NCBI GenBank assembly: GCA_030949945.1
Contig: JAUZRZ010000043.1
Span: 1-46,346 of the forward strand
DNA: 46,346 bases
Reading direction: 5' to 3'
Source of the DNA: Sulfurimonas sp.
GTDB lineage: Bacteria; Campylobacterota; Campylobacteria; Campylobacterales; Sulfurimonadaceae
Each line of letters starts with the position of its first letter. The first letter of the stretch is position 1. Of the stretch, positions 1 to 7,494 are shown piece after piece. Made by a program: the position numbers and the translations under genes. The notes under the pieces were generated by a model, which was given only the letters and a program-made list of their open reading frames with translations, was not told where the DNA came from and searched no databases.

Positions 1-150
1 GGTATATGTAACAATACACCAGCAATAACAGCAACAGGAAAACACAGTAGATACACCAAATTTTTCTTCAAATTCTTTAACAAGCTCAGAAAGCTCAAGA
101 ACAGAAAGTCCAGAGATAAATTCTAATACGTCTTCTTTAGTTACAGCCAT
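1..150 (-). CDS. rplL: 50S ribosomal protein L7/L12, N-terminal part
   Basis: Encodes the N-terminal dimerisation region of the ribosomal stalk protein that recruits translation GTPases. The start ATG (148-150) begins [12 protein letters not shown] and runs into the helical L7/L12 N-domain ending near EEKFGVS at about residue 35. The gene leaves the window at base 1. The last 12 codons read as cysteine-rich (SCCCYCWC), unlike L7/L12; shifting one frame gives PVAVIAGV, which suits the Ala/Val/Gly hinge, so an indel or poor sequence near the window edge is likely. It follows rplJ after an unusually long structured gap. Confidence 0.85.
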   Translation of the reverse strand, partial: MAVTKEDVLEFISGLSVLELSELVKEFEEKFGVSTVFSCCCYCWCIVTYT

Positions 151-206
151 AATTTAATCCCTTTAATTATTTCATAATTTAAGGAAACCTTTTACTGTTT
201 TCATAC

Positions 207-287
207 GATGTCGGGAGTAATCCCGCCATCTACGTCAACACTAGGTTTCCCTCAGGGGAAAGCTCATCACATTAATGCGATTTTGTT
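207..287. repeat. Three-hairpin repeat, copy A (rplJ-rplL gap)
   Basis: The 183-base gap between rplJ and rplL (151-333) holds consecutive hairpins. Read on the plus strand: stem 207-230 (GATG..CGGGA/TCCCG..CATC), conserved box TACGTCAACACTAGG, hairpin 246-261 (TTTCCC, loop TCAG, GGGAAA), spacer GCTCA, then hairpin 267-280 (CACATTAATGCG, which pairs with a G-U on the minus strand). A further hairpin GTGTGAA/TTCACA-type lies near 296-313. The box-hairpin-GCTC-hairpin order recurs at 2271-2345 and, inverted, at 35214-35296. Its role is unknown; attenuation, processing or a dispersed repeat are all possible. Confidence 0.7.
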
Positions 288-333
288 TCCCTATTGTGAA
301 TTTACTTCACACTTTGATTTATAGAAGTAAAGA

Positions 334-816
334 TTAAGCTTCTTCTTCTAGTTTTTGTCTAAGAGCATCGATTCCAACAGCCATATTTGTGATTGGAGCC
401 ATCCAAGTAGCAGCAAGCATACCGAGAAGTTCTTCACGACCAGGAAGTTTAGCGAACGCTTCAATTTTAGCTACGTCTGCAGGTTCTTTATCTAAGTAAC
501 CAGCTTTAATGACTAATTTATTATTTGACTTAGCGAAATCAGCAGCAATTTTAGATGCATTAATAACGTCATCAGACCAAATAAAAATATTTGTATCTTT
601 AATTTCAACACCACTCATATCAGCATTTTTTAATGCGATAGTAGCAAGTGAGTTTTTAACAACCTGAACACTTGTATCTTTTGCACGAGCAGCTTTACGT
701 AAAGTTTCTAGTTCACTTACAGTTAAACCTTTGTAATCACATATAACAACTGCTGTCGTATCACTAAATGCTTCTGTTAATTCTGCAATTAACTCAGCTT
801 TTCTTGATTTTAACAT
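334..816 (-). CDS. rplJ: 50S ribosomal protein L10
   Basis: Stalk-base protein that anchors L7/L12 dimers on 23S rRNA. The 160-residue product has the usual L10 start (MLKSRKAELIAELTEAF), the KGLTVSEL region and a C-terminal helix that would bind L7/L12 dimers. The start ATG is preceded by AGGAGAAATA, a good ribosome binding site. It lies between rplA and rplL in the minus-strand operon. Product length is normal for the family. Confidence 0.97.
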   Translation of the reverse strand: MLKSRKAELIAELTEAFSDTTAVVICDYKGLTVSELETLRKAARAKDTSVQVVKNSLATIALKNADMSGVEIKDTNIFIWSDDVINASKIAADFAKSNNKLVIKAGYLDKEPADVAKIEAFAKLPGREELLGMLAATWMAPITNMAVGIDALRQKLEEEA

Positions 817-840
817 TTATTTCTCCTTTCCAGACATAAC

Positions 841-900
841 TTCAAGAGGGGCGAGAAAGGCTCGATTAAGCTCACTACCAACACGGTAGATACCCCCAAC
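841..900 (-). promoter_or_regulatory. Candidate L10 leader upstream of rplJ
   Basis: The 817-1025 gap between rplA and rplJ is structured. On the mRNA strand a CTACC/GGTAG stem (875-879 with 885-889) and a CGAG/CTCG stem (852-855 with 861-864) sit about 25-70 bases before the rplJ start. Known L10 leaders in this position bind the L10-L7/L12 complex and repress translation. The match here is by position and structure, not by alignment, so it is a candidate only. Confidence 0.45.
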
Positions 901-988
901 TATCTTTAGTCCAAGTAAATTCAGATTTTCAAAATGAAAATCTTTAGTTAAAAATACACTTATCTGTAACTAAAAATTTTACATTAAC

Positions 989-1016
989 AACATAGAAAAA
1001 TAAATTTTTCTATGTT
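989..1016 (-). terminator. AT-rich hairpin after rplA
   Basis: A perfect 12-bp inverted repeat (AACATAGAAAAA, loop TAAA, TTTTTCTATGTT on the plus strand) lies just past the rplA stop codon. It has no following T-run on the minus strand, so it is a weak terminator at best and may instead be a processing or stability hairpin between rplA and rplJ. Confidence 0.45.
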
Positions 1017-1025
1017 AAACTTTCA

Positions 1026-1718
1026 CTACTTAATTTCTGCTAATTCTACTAAATCAAGTTTAATGGCTGGACTCATAGTTAAACTAACTGCAGCATTCTT
1101 AATATAGCGACCTTTTGCAGAAGCTGGTTTTTGCTTATTAATAGCAGTGATAAATGAAGTTAGGTTTTCGGCTATTTGCTCTGCACCAAAACTTACTTTA
1201 CCAATACCTGCATGTATATTTCCTTTTTTATCAACACGGAAATTTACTTGACCACCTTTTACATTTTTAACAGCAGTTGCAACATCTGGAGTCACAGTTC
1301 CTGTTTTAGGGTTAGGCATAAGACCTTTTGGTCCTAAAATACGACCAATCTGTCCAACAAGTCCCATACAATCTGGTGCAGCAACTACTACATCAAAATT
1401 GAAGATTCCTGCTTTAATATCTGCAACTAAATCATCAGTACCAACGATATCAGCACCAGCAGCTTTAGCTTCATCAGCTTTAACACCTTTTGCAAAAACT
1501 GCAACACGAACAGTTTTACCAGTTCCATGTGGAAGCACTAATGCACCACGAACCATTTGGTCAGCATGACGAGGATCAACATTTAAATTCATTGCGATTT
1601 CTATTGTTTCATCAAACTTTGCACTTTTTAAATCTTTTAGAGTTGTAGAAGCTTCCGTTACACCGTAAGCTTTACTTCCGTCAAATTTTTCTACTAATTG
1701 TTTATATCTTTTGCTCAT
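1026..1718 (-). CDS. rplA: 50S ribosomal protein L1
   Basis: L1 forms the mobile stalk next to the ribosomal E site and in many bacteria represses its own operon by binding mRNA. The product (about 230 residues) contains the family core [18 protein letters not shown] and the [20 protein letters not shown] segment. I place the start at ATG 1716-1718 (MSKRYKQL): GGAG lies 8 bases before it, whereas the TTG two codons upstream would be only 2 bases from that site. It follows rplK by about 100 bases. Confidence 0.96.
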   Translation of the reverse strand: MSKRYKQLVEKFDGSKAYGVTEASTTLKDLKSAKFDETIEIAMNLNVDPRHADQMVRGALVLPHGTGKTVRVAVFAKGVKADEAKAAGADIVGTDDLVADIKAGIFNFDVVVAAPDCMGLVGQIGRILGPKGLMPNPKTGTVTPDVATAVKNVKGGQVNFRVDKKGNIHAGIGKVSFGAEQIAENLTSFITAINKQKPASAKGRYIKNAAVSLTMSPAIKLDLVELAEIK

Positions 1719-1816
1719 TGTCAAATCTCCATATTAATTCTTCCACTTATTTTACTTGTAGTGGTCAACAAGTCTTACACTAAATTAAAGAGTATTAATA
1801 CTCAACTAAGGAGTAC

Positions 1817-2242
1817 TTAGTCTACTATCTCAATACCCATTGAACGAGCTGTACCAGCTAAAGTATTAGCAGCCATATCTTTATCATCTGTATTTAAGTC
1901 AGCAATTTTTGCATCTACAACTTCCATTAACTGTGCACGAGTAAGTTTTCCAACTTTATTTAAAAGTGGATTATCTGTACCTTTTTTCAGTCCAGCTGCC
2001 TTCATTAACAGTGCAGATGCAGGTGGTTCTTTAGTGATAAAAGAAAAACTTCTATCTGTATAAACTGTAATTACAACTGGAACTTTGAATCCCATTTTGT
2101 CTTTAGTTTTCTCATTAAATGCCTTAGTAAACTCCATGATGTTAACACCACGTTGTCCTAATGCTGGTCCTACTGGTGGAGCTGGGTTTGCTTTACCAGC
2201 TTCTATATGAAGCTTGATATAATCCATGACTTTTTTTGCCAT
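1817..2242 (-). CDS. rplK: 50S ribosomal protein L11
   Basis: L11 binds the GTPase-associated centre of 23S rRNA and is needed for stringent factor activation. The 141-residue product shows the proline-rich N-terminal motif [20 protein letters not shown] and the C-terminal RNA-binding domain ending [21 protein letters not shown] precedes the start. It lies downstream of nusG, separated by a gap with a repeat and a strong inverted repeat. Confidence 0.97.
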   Translation of the reverse strand: MAKKVMDYIKLHIEAGKANPAPPVGPALGQRGVNIMEFTKAFNEKTKDKMGFKVPVVITVYTDRSFSFITKEPPASALLMKAAGLKKGTDNPLLNKVGKLTRAQLMEVVDAKIADLNTDDKDMAANTLAGTARSMGIEIVD

Positions 2243-2270
2243 TTTCTTTCCTTTTCATTATTTAATACAC

Positions 2271-2345
2271 AATTTGAACATGTCCAAATTATTACGCTAA
2301 CGCTAAGTTTTCTTCAGCAGAATGCTCGCGCAACTGGTTGCTTTA
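2271..2345. repeat. Three-hairpin repeat, copy B (nusG-rplK gap)
   Basis: Second copy of the repeat seen at 207-287. On the plus strand: hairpin AATTTG/CAAATT (2271-2276 with 2284-2289), box TACGCTAACGCTAAGTT, hairpin TTCT-TCAGC-AGAA (2310-2322), spacer GCTCG, hairpin GCAAC-TG-GTTGC (2330-2341). The box, the TCAG loop and GCTC are shared with the other copies while the paired bases differ in a compensating way. Confidence 0.7.
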
Positions 2346-2346
2346 G

Positions 2347-2390
2347 CTACGCTAACAATAGAGTTTCTAAAAAATCTATTGTTAGCGTAG
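2347..2390. repeat. Perfect 16-bp inverted repeat before rplK
   Basis: CTACGCTAACAATAGA (2347-2362) is the exact reverse complement of 2375-2390, around a 12-base A-rich loop. It lies between the nusG stop (2399) and rplK, directly beside repeat copy B, and carries the same CTAACAATAG string that follows copy C. No U-run follows on the minus strand, so it is not a canonical rho-independent terminator. Confidence 0.75.
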
Positions 2391-2398
2391 CACACGGG

Positions 2399-2926
2399 TT
2401 ATATAATTTTTTCGACTTGCGTATACGATATATCTACCGGAGTTGCACGTCCAAAAATTGAAACATTGAGTTTTAAAGTACCGTGTTCTAAATCGTACTC
2501 ATCAACCGTAGCTGTAAAGTTAGCAAATGGACCTTCAATAATACGAACTGTTTCACCATTTTCAAAATATACTTTTGGTTTTGGTGCAGCGCGATTATTC
2601 ACTCGATCAAGAATCACATTAATATCATGCTCACTTAGTGGTGTAGGAATATTTCCTTCACCAATAAAACCAGATACTTTTGGAATTGATTGAATTAAAT
2701 GCTGAATTTCTGTATTTAACTCTAGTTTTGCAAATACATATCCAGAATATAAAGAACGCTCAGTAACTTTTTTCTTTCCATCTTTAACTTCAATAACATC
2801 TTCAGTAGGAACAATAACTTCAGTAATAAATTCTTGTAGACCCATCTCTTCAATCATATTAAAAATTGCATCTCTAACTAGTCTATCGCTGCCGTATGTC
2901 TGAATGGAGTACCATTGTTGTGCCAT
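2399..2926 (-). CDS. nusG: Transcription termination/antitermination factor NusG
   Basis: NusG binds RNA polymerase and couples it to Rho, NusE and the ribosome. The 175-residue product has the N-terminal NGN domain (MAQQWYSIQTYGSDRLVRDAI; SGYVFAKLE near residue 65) and a C-terminal KOW domain (GETVRIIEGPFANFTATVDE, about residues 125-145). GGAG stands shortly before the ATG. It follows secE by nine bases, the classic secE-nusG pair. Confidence 0.96.
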   Translation of the reverse strand: MAQQWYSIQTYGSDRLVRDAIFNMIEEMGLQEFITEVIVPTEDVIEVKDGKKKVTERSLYSGYVFAKLELNTEIQHLIQSIPKVSGFIGEGNIPTPLSEHDINVILDRVNNRAAPKPKVYFENGETVRIIEGPFANFTATVDEYDLEHGTLKLNVSIFGRATPVDISYTQVEKII

Positions 2927-2935
2927 ATTTACTCC

Positions 2936-3127
2936 TTAACCTAAGATTGATGTCATAACAGATGACATAATTAAATCAACTAAAGCTAAAAAAGCGGCAA
3001 TTGCAGAAACAACTATAATAACTGAGATATACGCTTGTTTTACTTGTCCAGATGTTGGAAAGATTACCTTTTGCAGTTCTGCTCTAGCACTATTAATATG
3101 TTTACCTAAGTTCATCATTATATCCAT
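2936..3127 (-). CDS. secE: Preprotein translocase subunit SecE
   Basis: Small subunit that clamps SecY in the inner membrane. The 63-residue product has the family pattern ELQKVIFPTSGQVKQA followed by one transmembrane helix (VIIVVSAIAAFLALVDLIMS), as in other single-span SecE proteins. The start could be M1 or the internal MMNLGK four codons later; no clear ribosome binding site decides it. It lies between tRNA-Trp and nusG. Confidence 0.93.
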   Translation of the reverse strand: MDIMMNLGKHINSARAELQKVIFPTSGQVKQAYISVIIVVSAIAAFLALVDLIMSSVMTSILG

Positions 3128-3143
3128 TTTAATTTAAAAGTAT

Positions 3144-3186
3144 CATTTATTACAAATAGAGCTAAAGGCTTCATTAGTAATAAATG
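3144..3186 (-). other. Hairpin between tRNA-Trp and secE
   Basis: CATTTATTAC (3144-3153) pairs exactly with GTAATAAATG (3177-3186) and ends two bases from the encoded CCA of tRNA-Trp. It would form a hairpin in the transcript directly 3' of the tRNA, at the point where the tRNA must be cut from the secE message. Confidence 0.6.
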
Positions 3187-3187
3187 G

Positions 3188-3263
3188 TGGCAGGCGTAGG
3201 GGGACTCGAACCCGCAACACCCGGATTTGGAATCCGGTGCTCTACCATTGGAGCTATACGCCT
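3188..3263 (-). tRNA. tRNA-Trp (CCA anticodon)
   Basis: A 76-base cloverleaf with acceptor AGGCGTA/TACGCCT, GGTTCGAGTCC T-arm and anticodon loop TTCCAAA giving CCA. The 3' CCA is encoded. It sits between rpmG and secE, the usual place in this bacterial group. Confidence 0.97.
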
Positions 3264-3269
3264 ATAAAA

Positions 3270-3290
3270 GAGTTAGACTTAGTCTAACTC
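3270..3290 (-). other. Palindromic hairpin between rpmG and tRNA-Trp
   Basis: GAGTTAGACT and AGTCTAACTC form a near-perfect palindrome around one base, seven bases 5' of the tRNA-Trp start on the transcript. With the hairpin at 3144-3186 it means the tRNA is bracketed by stems on both sides. Confidence 0.6.
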
Positions 3291-3311
3291 AAACTCAAAG
3301 AAAAACTATAA

Positions 3312-3464
3312 TTACAGTTTCATCTCTTTATGAGTTGTATGCTCACGACACCATTTACAATACTTACGTACTGAAAATTTTTCTGTATGAGTCTTTTTGT
3401 TTTTTGTTGTGTGATAATTACGTCTTGTACATTTCTCACAACCTAAGTGAATCGCTTCTCTCAT
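3312..3464 (-). CDS. rpmG: 50S ribosomal protein L33
   Basis: A 50-residue large-subunit protein: MREAIHLGCEKCTRRNY...KYCKWCREHTTHKEMKL. Two CxxC pairs (CEKC and CKWC) mark the zinc-binding L33 type. An AAAGGTAAAT sequence precedes the ATG. It lies between tuf and tRNA-Trp, as in related genomes. Confidence 0.95.
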   Translation of the reverse strand: MREAIHLGCEKCTRRNYHTTKNKKTHTEKFSVRKYCKWCREHTTHKEMKL

Positions 3465-3506
3465 TTTATTTACCTTTTATGGTTATCAATAATTCGCAAA
3501 AGCGAA

Positions 3507-4709
3507 TTATTTGATAATTGATGCAACAACACCAGCACCAACAGTTCTTCCACCCTCACGGATAGCGAAGTTAGTACCTTCTTCCATTGCAATTGGATGA
3601 ATTAATTCAGCAGTAATACTTACATTATCACCAGGCATAACCATTTCAGTACCTTCTGGTAATGTAATAGCACCAGTAACATCAGTTGTACGTACATAGA
3701 ACTGAGGACGGTAGTTTGAGAAGAATGGAGTATGACGACCACCCTCATCTTTACTTAGAACATAAATTTCTGCAGTAAATGTAGTATGTGGAGTAATTGA
3801 ACCTGGCTTACAAAGAACTTGTCCACGTTGAACATCTTCTTTAGCTATACCACGAACAAGAATACCACAGTTATCTCCAGCGATTCCTTGATCCATCTCT
3901 TTACGGAACATTTCAACACCAGTTACAGTAGTTTTCTGAGTATCTGTGATACCTACGATTTCTACTTCTTCACCAACATTAATAGTACCACGATCGATTT
4001 TACCAGTAACAACTGTACCACGACCAGAGATTGAGAATACATCCTCAATAGGCATTAAGAAATCTTTTTCTGTTTCACGTACTGGATCTGGAATCCAAGC
4101 ATCAACTGTAGCCATTAGTGCTTTAATCTTTTCTGACCATTCAGCTAAATTACCAGTTTTTGCTTCTTCAAGTGCTTTAAGAGCTGAACCAGTTGTGATT
4201 GGAGTATCATCGCCTGGGAAGTCGTACATATCAAGTAGTTCACGGATTTCCATCTCTACTAATTCAAGTAATTCTTCATCATCAACCATATCTTCTTTGT
4301 TCATGAAAACAACGATATAAGGAACACCAACTTGCTTAGAAAGAAGAATGTGCTCACGTGTTTGTGGCATTGGACCATCCGCTGCAGAAACAACAAGAAT
4401 AGCACCATCCATTTGTGCAGCACCAGTAATCATATTTTTAACATAATCCGCGTGACCAGGACAGTCTACGTGTGCATAGTGACGATTATCAGTCTCGTAC
4501 TCAACATGTGAAGTAGCGATCGTGATACCACGCTCTCTCTCTTCTGGAGCATTATCGATTGCATCGTAATCCATAAGTTCAGCACCATTAGTTACTGCTA
4601 ATACTGCTGTAATTGCAGCTGTTAATGTTGTTTTACCGTGGTCAACATGTCCGATTGTACCAATGTTAACGTGGGGTTTCGTACCACGTTCAAATTTCTC
4701 TTTTGCCAT
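3507..4709 (-). CDS. tuf: Elongation factor Tu
   Basis: GTPase that delivers aminoacyl-tRNA to the ribosomal A site. All G-box motifs are visible: GHVDHGKTT near residue 18, the DCPGHADY switch II, NKED (NKxD) and the GSAL motif; domains II and III follow to the end (GVVASIIK). Length 400 is normal. GGAGAACACT precedes the ATG. A -10 box at 4745-4750 gives it its own promoter between tRNA-Thr and the gene. Confidence 0.98.
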   Translation of the reverse strand: MAKEKFERGTKPHVNIGTIGHVDHGKTTLTAAITAVLAVTNGAELMDYDAIDNAPEERERGITIATSHVEYETDNRHYAHVDCPGHADYVKNMITGAAQMDGAILVVSAADGPMPQTREHILLSKQVGVPYIVVFMNKEDMVDDEELLELVEMEIRELLDMYDFPGDDTPITTGSALKALEEAKTGNLAEWSEKIKALMATVDAWIPDPVRETEKDFLMPIEDVFSISGRGTVVTGKIDRGTINVGEEVEIVGITDTQKTTVTGVEMFRKEMDQGIAGDNCGILVRGIAKEDVQRGQVLCKPGSITPHTTFTAEIYVLSKDEGGRHTPFFSNYRPQFYVRTTDVTGAITLPEGTEMVMPGDNVSITAELIHPIAMEEGTNFAIREGGRTVGAGVVASIIK

Positions 4710-4744
4710 AGTGTTCTCCTACTTAGTTTGTGAATTGAAATGGA

Positions 4745-4750
4745 ATTATA
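4745..4750 (-). promoter_or_regulatory. -10 element of tuf
   Basis: On the minus strand the sequence reads TTTTTGGATATAATTCC, with a perfect TATAAT about 35 bases before the tuf start. The T-rich upstream stretch without a clear -35 box is the promoter style common in this group. Confidence 0.6.
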
Positions 4751-4760
4751 TCCAAAAATC

Positions 4761-4909
4761 ATTCAATTATTGCTTAATTAAAACATAATTTTACTTTATG
4801 GAGCTCACGAGCGGATTTGAACCGCCGGCCTCTTCCTTACCAAGGAAGTGCTCTACCCCTGAGCCACGAGAGCAAATGAGATAAATATGTATATAAGCAA
4901 TAATTGAAT
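4761..4909. repeat. 16-bp inverted repeat bracketing tRNA-Thr
   Basis: ATTCAATTATTGCTTA at 4761-4776 is the exact reverse complement of 4894-4909. The two arms sit 22 bases from the 3' end and 20 bases from the 5' end of tRNA-Thr(GGT). In a tRNA cluster-tuf transcript the arms could pair and present the tRNA at the end of a long stem. Confidence 0.8.
4799..4873 (-). tRNA. tRNA-Thr (GGT anticodon)
   Basis: A 75-base cloverleaf: acceptor GCTCTCG/CGTGAGC-like with the T-arm GGTTCAAATCC, anticodon stem CTTCC/GGAAG and loop TTGGTAA giving anticodon GGT. CCA is encoded. It is the last tRNA of the cluster before tuf. The acceptor stem contains one weak pair. Confidence 0.95.
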
Positions 4910-5032
4910 AGTTCTTTTTATTATTAGTTTTTTGTGATTAGATTACTATATAATTATCTATATTAAATAATGTATATAATTGATATGAAGTAGGTAGTCA
5001 TTGTACTTCAGCTTCCAGATGTTTTTCGTTTA

Positions 5033-5108
<76 letters not shown>

Positions 5109-5118
5109 ATTAAACTTA

Positions 5119-5203
5119 TGGTGGTGAGGAGAGGAGTCGAACCTCTGAACCCGTAGGGAGCGGATTTACAGTCCGCCGTCGTTGGCCACTTGACTACCTC
5201 ACC
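5119..5203 (-). tRNA. tRNA-Tyr (GTA anticodon)
   Basis: An 85-base class II tRNA with acceptor GGTGAGG/CCTCACC, anticodon stem GCGGA/TCCGC around CTGTAAA (anticodon GTA) and a long variable arm (CTCCCTACGGG region). CCA is encoded. Ten bases separate it from tRNA-Gly. Confidence 0.97.
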
Positions 5204-5269
5204 ACAAAATATATAATATTTATTATATCTTATCTGGTCTAACACTGTTTCTAATATTTCAAATTTCAA

Positions 5270-5346
5270 TGGTGCCGACACGAGGATTTGAACCCCGGGC
5301 CTGCTGATTACAAATCAGCTGCTCTAGCCAACTGAGCTATGTCGGC
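5270..5346 (-). tRNA. tRNA-Thr (TGT anticodon)
   Basis: A 77-base cloverleaf with acceptor GCCGACA/TGTCGGC, anticodon stem GCTGA/TCAGC around TTTGTAA (anticodon TGT), T-arm GGTTCAAATCC and encoded CCA. It is the first tRNA after the consensus promoter. Confidence 0.97.
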
Positions 5347-5363
5347 ATCGAAATTGAGTCAGA

Positions 5364-5392
5364 ATTATAGTGCAAAAGATTATCTATGTCAA
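5364..5392 (-). promoter_or_regulatory. Consensus sigma70 promoter of the tRNA cluster
   Basis: On the minus strand TTGACA (5387-5392), a 17-base spacer and TATAAT (5364-5369) match the sigma70 consensus exactly, ending 17 bases before tRNA-Thr(TGT). It probably drives the four tRNAs and perhaps reads on into tuf. Confidence 0.9.
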
Positions 5393-5401
5393 GGGTTTTA
5401 C

Positions 5402-7320
5402 TTAGAAATTTACAAAAAAGCCATCTTTTAGGATAATTGTCTCCCATTCCCCCTTATATTCTTCTATTTCATCAGAGATTCTCTTAAAGAATGCAGGCTT
5501 AATATGATGGATATAAACTGCTATATTCTCTCTTTTCATTGCTTTAAGCTTTTCAAAAAGTAGTTGGGGTGTTAAATGTTTTGAATTAATTGCTAACTCT
5601 CTCATCTCACTTGGAAAAGAACATTCAACTACAATGGAGCTAATTTTCTCATCTAAATCAACTTCTTTAATGGCGGTATCTAAAGAGTATGTATCCGCAG
5701 TTATTAAAACTGATGCACCCTTTTTCGTATATACATATCCACAACTTGCAACTGTATGATCAGTTTTAAATGCTCTAATACTCTCATTAGTACCTATTTC
5801 ATACTCTTTATTTAATTCTAGTTCTGTGTAAGTTACAGCCATCTCATCTGATTTAGTAAGAGGAATTTTAGAAAAATCTGGCCAAATGGTATTATTTAAA
5901 AAGTTTTCTTTTATTGCTTTTATAGTTTGAGGTAATCCAATTATATTAAGCGATTTTTTACGAAGATTAAAATAATTATCTAAAATATATGCTATATCTA
6001 TAATATGGTCGAGATGTGAATGTGTCATCCATATATTTTGGATATCAATTGATTCAATATTAAGAGGCTCTAGTAAATTCCCTGCATCTATTACATTTTT
6101 ACGATTAAGGAAAAAGCTGTTGTGGCATGTCCCTTTGCTTTTGTTCCATAAGCACCAAGTATAGTTATCTGTTTATCACGTTTTAAATCAATTTTTTCTT
6201 CATACACATCTTTAAATGTTTCGCGCACTTCTTTAATGGAATCAAGATTCTCAAAAAATAGATCTATAAGTTTTGGATCAAAATGTTTTTCTCTTTCATC
6301 TATGAGTAATTGAAAAATCTTTTCATCATCCCAGGCTTTTTTATATACACGGTCACTACCCAACGTATCAAAGACATCAGCAATAGCTGTTATGCGTCCA
6401 TATATATGTATATCTTCTCCAGAGAGCCTTCTAGGATAGCCTGTTCCATCCCACTTCTCATGATGTTCTCTTGCAACAATAGCAGCTGCCTTCAGTAAAG
6501 GTCTCTTTGAGTTCTTAATCATTTGATAACCAATATCAGCATGAGTATCCATAATAAATCGCTCATTCTCATCAAAGCGACCAGGCTTGTTTAAAATACT
6601 ATCTGGAATAGCCACTTTACCAATGTCATGCATAGGGCTAGCTTGTTTAAGTAATTCAGCTTCCTCTTTATCAAGACCATAAGCTAAGGCAAGTAGTTTT
6701 GAGTACTCTGCTACACGTTTAACATGATTGCCTGTCTCTTTAGAACGACTCTCAGCAATTGAGCCCATAGTAAAAACAACTTCTTTTTGTGTCTCTTGCA
6801 TCTCTATTGCTAAGTTAGTAGAGATTAAAGTCTCAGCAGCATAAGTGCTTGCAAGAGTTAAGCGTTCCATATCTTGAGTATCAAACTTTTCTATTTCACC
6901 TTTATGGTTTATAACCTGAAAAGCCCCAATAATTGTATCGTCATAATTATACATGGGTATAACTATCATAGATTTTGTTGTATAACCTGTAAGTTTATCT
7001 ACATCTTTGTTAAAACGGGGGTCTAAATATGCATCTTCTATAAGTTCTCTTTGCCCTTTACTCATAGCAGCTCCAACAATACCAGAATCAATAGGCATAT
7101 CTAATTTATCAATTCCTTGAGCAACTTTTGTCCAAATTGTTTTTTTATCATCACTCACAAGCCATATACTACACCTATCAGCACTTGTTAATACTCTACC
7201 CATACTTGCTAAAACATTAAGAATGTCATCAGGTTTTTTAAGGGATGAAACTTCTGCTAGATAAATAAAAACCAGTTCAAGTATTTCATTAGCACCTAAA
7301 CTTTTTGCTTTTTTATGCAT
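5402..7320 (-). CDS. GAF - HD-GYP - metallo-beta-lactamase-fold signalling protein (one frameshift)
   Basis: Reads as one protein of about 638 residues. Residues about 15-175 form a GAF sensor domain. Residues about 180-345 are an HD-GYP domain with HDIGK and HHEKWDGTGYP, the signature of cyclic-di-GMP phosphodiesterases. From about 385 a metallo-beta-lactamase fold begins (ITILGAYGTK), with THSHLDH as the metal motif, then HTVASCG, TADT and HHIKP, resembling class II cyclic nucleotide phosphodiesterases. The frame breaks near 6105 in a run of T; restoring one T joins AFFLNRKNVIDAGNLL to the C-terminal half, so I treat the break as a sequence error. GGAGTTTAT precedes the ATG. Substrates of the MBL part are unproven. 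Confidence 0.8.
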
Positions 7321-7494
7321 ATAAACTCCATTTATATTGACATCATTATATCATTACTTCAGCTAAAAGTTGAGTATTATAGTAATGTCACTATAATGTT
7401 GAAAATATAATAAACGACTGGTGTTAACGGACTTTTCTTAAAAAAAGCCCTTTTTTATAGCTTTAGGGGTTAACATCAGTAAACGAGCCTAATA
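7321..7494. promoter_or_regulatory. Divergent promoter region with inverted repeat
   Basis: The gap serves the GAF-HD-GYP gene (minus) and yaaA (plus). TATAAT boxes are present at 7345-7350 on the minus strand and at 7392-7397 and 7406-7411 on the plus strand. An inverted repeat ACTGGTGTTAAC / GTTAACATCAGT (7417-7428 with 7469-7480, 11 of 12 pairs) surrounds an A6-GCCC-T6 stretch, placed in the yaaA leader. It may act as an operator or a leader hairpin. Confidence 0.55.

Noticed and set aside
1719..1724. TTG start two codons before the rplA ATG
   Set aside because: Its distance to GGAG is too short for initiation; the ATG at 1716-1718 has correct spacing.
2292..2390. CTAAC...GTTAG inverted repeats resembling integron attC sites
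   Set aside because: The left and right boxes lack the spacing and L boxes of attC, the arms are perfectly symmetrical, and no integrase or cassette is present.
3227..3514. 95-residue plus-strand open frame across tRNA-Trp and rpmG
   Set aside because: It is antisense to a tRNA and to rpmG and has no start signal or recognisable content.
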